64,000 bases of DNA, from assembly GCF_005943945.1 (NCBI RefSeq), contig NZ_CP040710.1:62001-126000 (forward strand), given 5' to 3'. Positions 62,760 to 64,000 of this stretch are shown here, in pieces. The stretch is from Aggregatimonas sangjinii. Its GTDB lineage: Bacteria; Bacteroidota; Bacteroidia; Flavobacteriales; Flavobacteriaceae. The notes beneath the pieces are model-generated. The model saw nothing but the letters and a program-made list of their open reading frames with translations, had not been told where the DNA came from and ran no database searches. A program made the position numbers and the translations under genes. Each line of letters starts with the position of its first letter. Position 1 is the first letter of the stretch.

Positions 62760-64000
62760 CTAAGTGATTTTATGCATCTTTTTCCGAATCCCATCCAAAC
62801 ACAGATCGCCCAAACTGCCCTCATGGGTATGGGTAATATCACGTTTGGGGATAAAGGTGCCTTTTTGAATTTCCATCCCCATTTTTTTATAGGCATCTCG
62901 AAACGGTATTCCTTGCTGCACCAATTCGTTCAAAGTATCGACGCTGAAGAGGTAGTCGTATTTCGGGTCATCTAAAATAGTGTCATTCACGCTAATTTTC
63001 TCGAGACTGAACGTTAGGATTTCCAAACAGGCTTTCATGTCCTGGATGGCGGGAACAATAATTTCTTTGACCAATTGCAGATCACGGTGGTAGCCGCTCG
63101 GTAGGTTGTTGATGACCAAGGTCAATTGATTGGGTACGGCTTGAAGCTTGTTGCATTTTCCGCGGACCAGCTCGAAAACATCGGGATTCTTTTTGTGGGG
63201 CATGATACTACTGCCTGTGGTCAATTCATCGGGGAAGGAAATAAAATTGAAGTTTTGGCTCATGTACAAACAGATGTCCATCGCCAGTTTCGAGAGCGTT
63301 GCGGCGATGTTCGCCATGCCGAAAGCTGTTGCTTTTTCAACCTTGCCCCGTCCCATTTGTGCGGCTACGACGTTATACTTCATGGTCTCAAAATCCATTT
63401 CCTCGGTGGTGTACGTCCGGTCGATCGGAAAAGAGCTGCCATAGCCCGCGGCGCTTCCTAATGGGTTTTGATCAGCGATTTTAAAGGCCGCATCGATAAA
63501 GTAGAGGTCGTCTATCAAACTCTCGGCATAGGCAGAGAACCATAACCCAAAGGAGGAGGGCATCGCTATCTGTAAATGGGTATAGCCGGGCAGCAACACT
63601 TCTTTATGGGTTTCGGCAAGGCGCAAAAGCAAATCGAACAAGACCTTGGTCTGGCTTTTGATTTCCGTAAGTTCATCCTTCAGATACAAATGCATGGCGA
63701 CCAGAATCTGGTCGTTTCGGGAACGCGCGGTATGGATTTTCTTGCCGGTATCCCCCAATTTCTCGGTCAATACATACTCGATTTTAGAGTGCATATCCTC
63801 GAAGGCGTCTTCGATGACAAATTTGCCCTTTTCGACTGTGTCAGCGATATGGTCAAGCTCTCTGACCAAATCGTCCGTTTCTTCCCCTGTCAGCAGCCCA
63901 ATTTTACCCAACATTTTCGCATGTGCCTTCGACGCGATTACATCATATTTTGCCAAATGCAAATCGAGCTCGCGGTCATCGCCCACGGTAAAATGGTCTA
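62760..64000 (-). CDS. argH: Argininosuccinate lyase, N-terminus outside window
   Basis: The frame runs from the stop at 62760 to the window edge. A GTG at 63984-63986 looks like a start but is the internal Val of HFTVGDDRELDLHLAKYDV, a region normally preceded by about 14-18 residues in ArgH, so the gene continues past base 64000. Family motifs: HTARSRNDQ, PGYTHLQIAMPSSFGLW, DQNPLGSAAGYGSSFPIDR and the fumarate-lyase signature GSSIMPHKKNPDVFEL. It cleaves argininosuccinate to arginine and fumarate in arginine synthesis; as usual for this family, arg genes probably lie upstream beyond the window. Confidence 0.97.
   Translation of the reverse strand, partial: DHFTVGDDRELDLHLAKYDVIASKAHAKMLGKIGLLTGEETDDLVRELDHIADTVEKGKFVIEDAFEDMHSKIEYVLTEKLGDTGKKIHTARSRNDQILVAMHLYLKDELTEIKSQTKVLFDLLLRLAETHKEVLLPGYTHLQIAMPSSFGLWFSAYAESLIDDLYFIDAAFKIADQNPLGSAAGYGSSFPIDRTYTTEEMDFETMKYNVVAAQMGRGKVEKATAFGMANIAATLSKLAMDICLYMSQNFNFISFPDELTTGSSIMPHKKNPDVFELVRGKCNKLQAVPNQLTLVINNLPSGYHRDLQLVKEIIVPAIQDMKACLEILTFSLEKISVNDTILDDPKYDYLFSVDTLNELVQQGIPFRDAYKKMGMEIQKGTFIPKRDITHTHEGSLGDLCLDGIRKKMHKIT

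Noticed and set aside
63984-63986. GTG as start of argH
   Set aside because: The codon is the conserved Val within HFTVGDDRELD and the frame stays open to the window edge, so the gene is cut, not short.

Overview
The window looks like chromosomal DNA of a marine-type member of the Flavobacteriaceae (Bacteroidota). Evidence is a SusC/SusD pair, type IX secretion genes (a PorP/SprF-like barrel and a giant adhesin with a type-B sorting domain), many lipoproteins with short lipoboxes, a mevalonate-pathway cluster and TAnnTTTG-type -7 promoter elements. I cannot name the genus. No rRNA, tRNA, CRISPR array, transposase or prophage gene was seen.

Layout. (1) 1-7.3 kb: a partial HD-domain protein fused to a Pycsar-effector-like membrane domain, divergent from a 1245-aa lipoprotein that joins a metallophosphoesterase, a kinase-like middle region and an Omp85-like barrel; then a soluble-looking lipoprotein and a vanadium haloperoxidase-family lipoprotein. 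(2) 7.4-10.5 kb: xylA and xylB for xylose use, with a terminator and a candidate operator. (3) 10.9-17.4 kb: a four-gene transport operon (unknown exported protein, STN-type TonB receptor, DUF4249 lipoprotein, MG2/plug-like protein). (4) 17.4-33.8 kb, minus strand: SusC, SusD, then three ~1090-aa FG-GAP/ASPIC lipoproteins and two smaller lipoproteins. (5) 34.2-40.1 kb, plus strand: LacI-type regulator, beta-phosphoglucomutase, GH65 phosphorylase and GH13 amylase-family lipoprotein. Regions 4 and 5 diverge around a candidate operator and together look like a maltose/alpha-glucan utilisation locus in which FG-GAP lipoproteins stand where SusE/SusF-type glycan-binding lipoproteins would be expected. 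(6) 40.2-48.8 kb: housekeeping genes including GDPD, HI0933-like flavoprotein, DUF1697, diphosphomevalonate decarboxylase, mevalonate kinase-like GHMP kinase, UbiA prenyltransferase, nitrilase and a pseudouridine synthase, interrupted by a four-helix-bundle (IVS/S23-like) gene, and followed by a small protein carrying a cytochrome oxidase subunit I motif. (7) 48.8-60.3 kb, minus strand: a membrane protein and a WG-repeat protein, then PorP/SprF and a 2615-aa BspA-like/Fn3-like adhesin. (8) 60.8-64 kb: a serine beta-lactamase-family hydrolase, an unknown lipoprotein and argH cut by the window edge.

The most unusual items are the phosphoesterase/kinase-like/barrel fusion, the triple FG-GAP lipoprotein SusCD operon, the HD-PycTM fusion, the mini COX1-like protein whose high-spin haem histidine position is Gln, the four-helix gene with matching inverted flanks inside the mevalonate cluster, and an exact 288-bp tandem array inside the adhesin gene.
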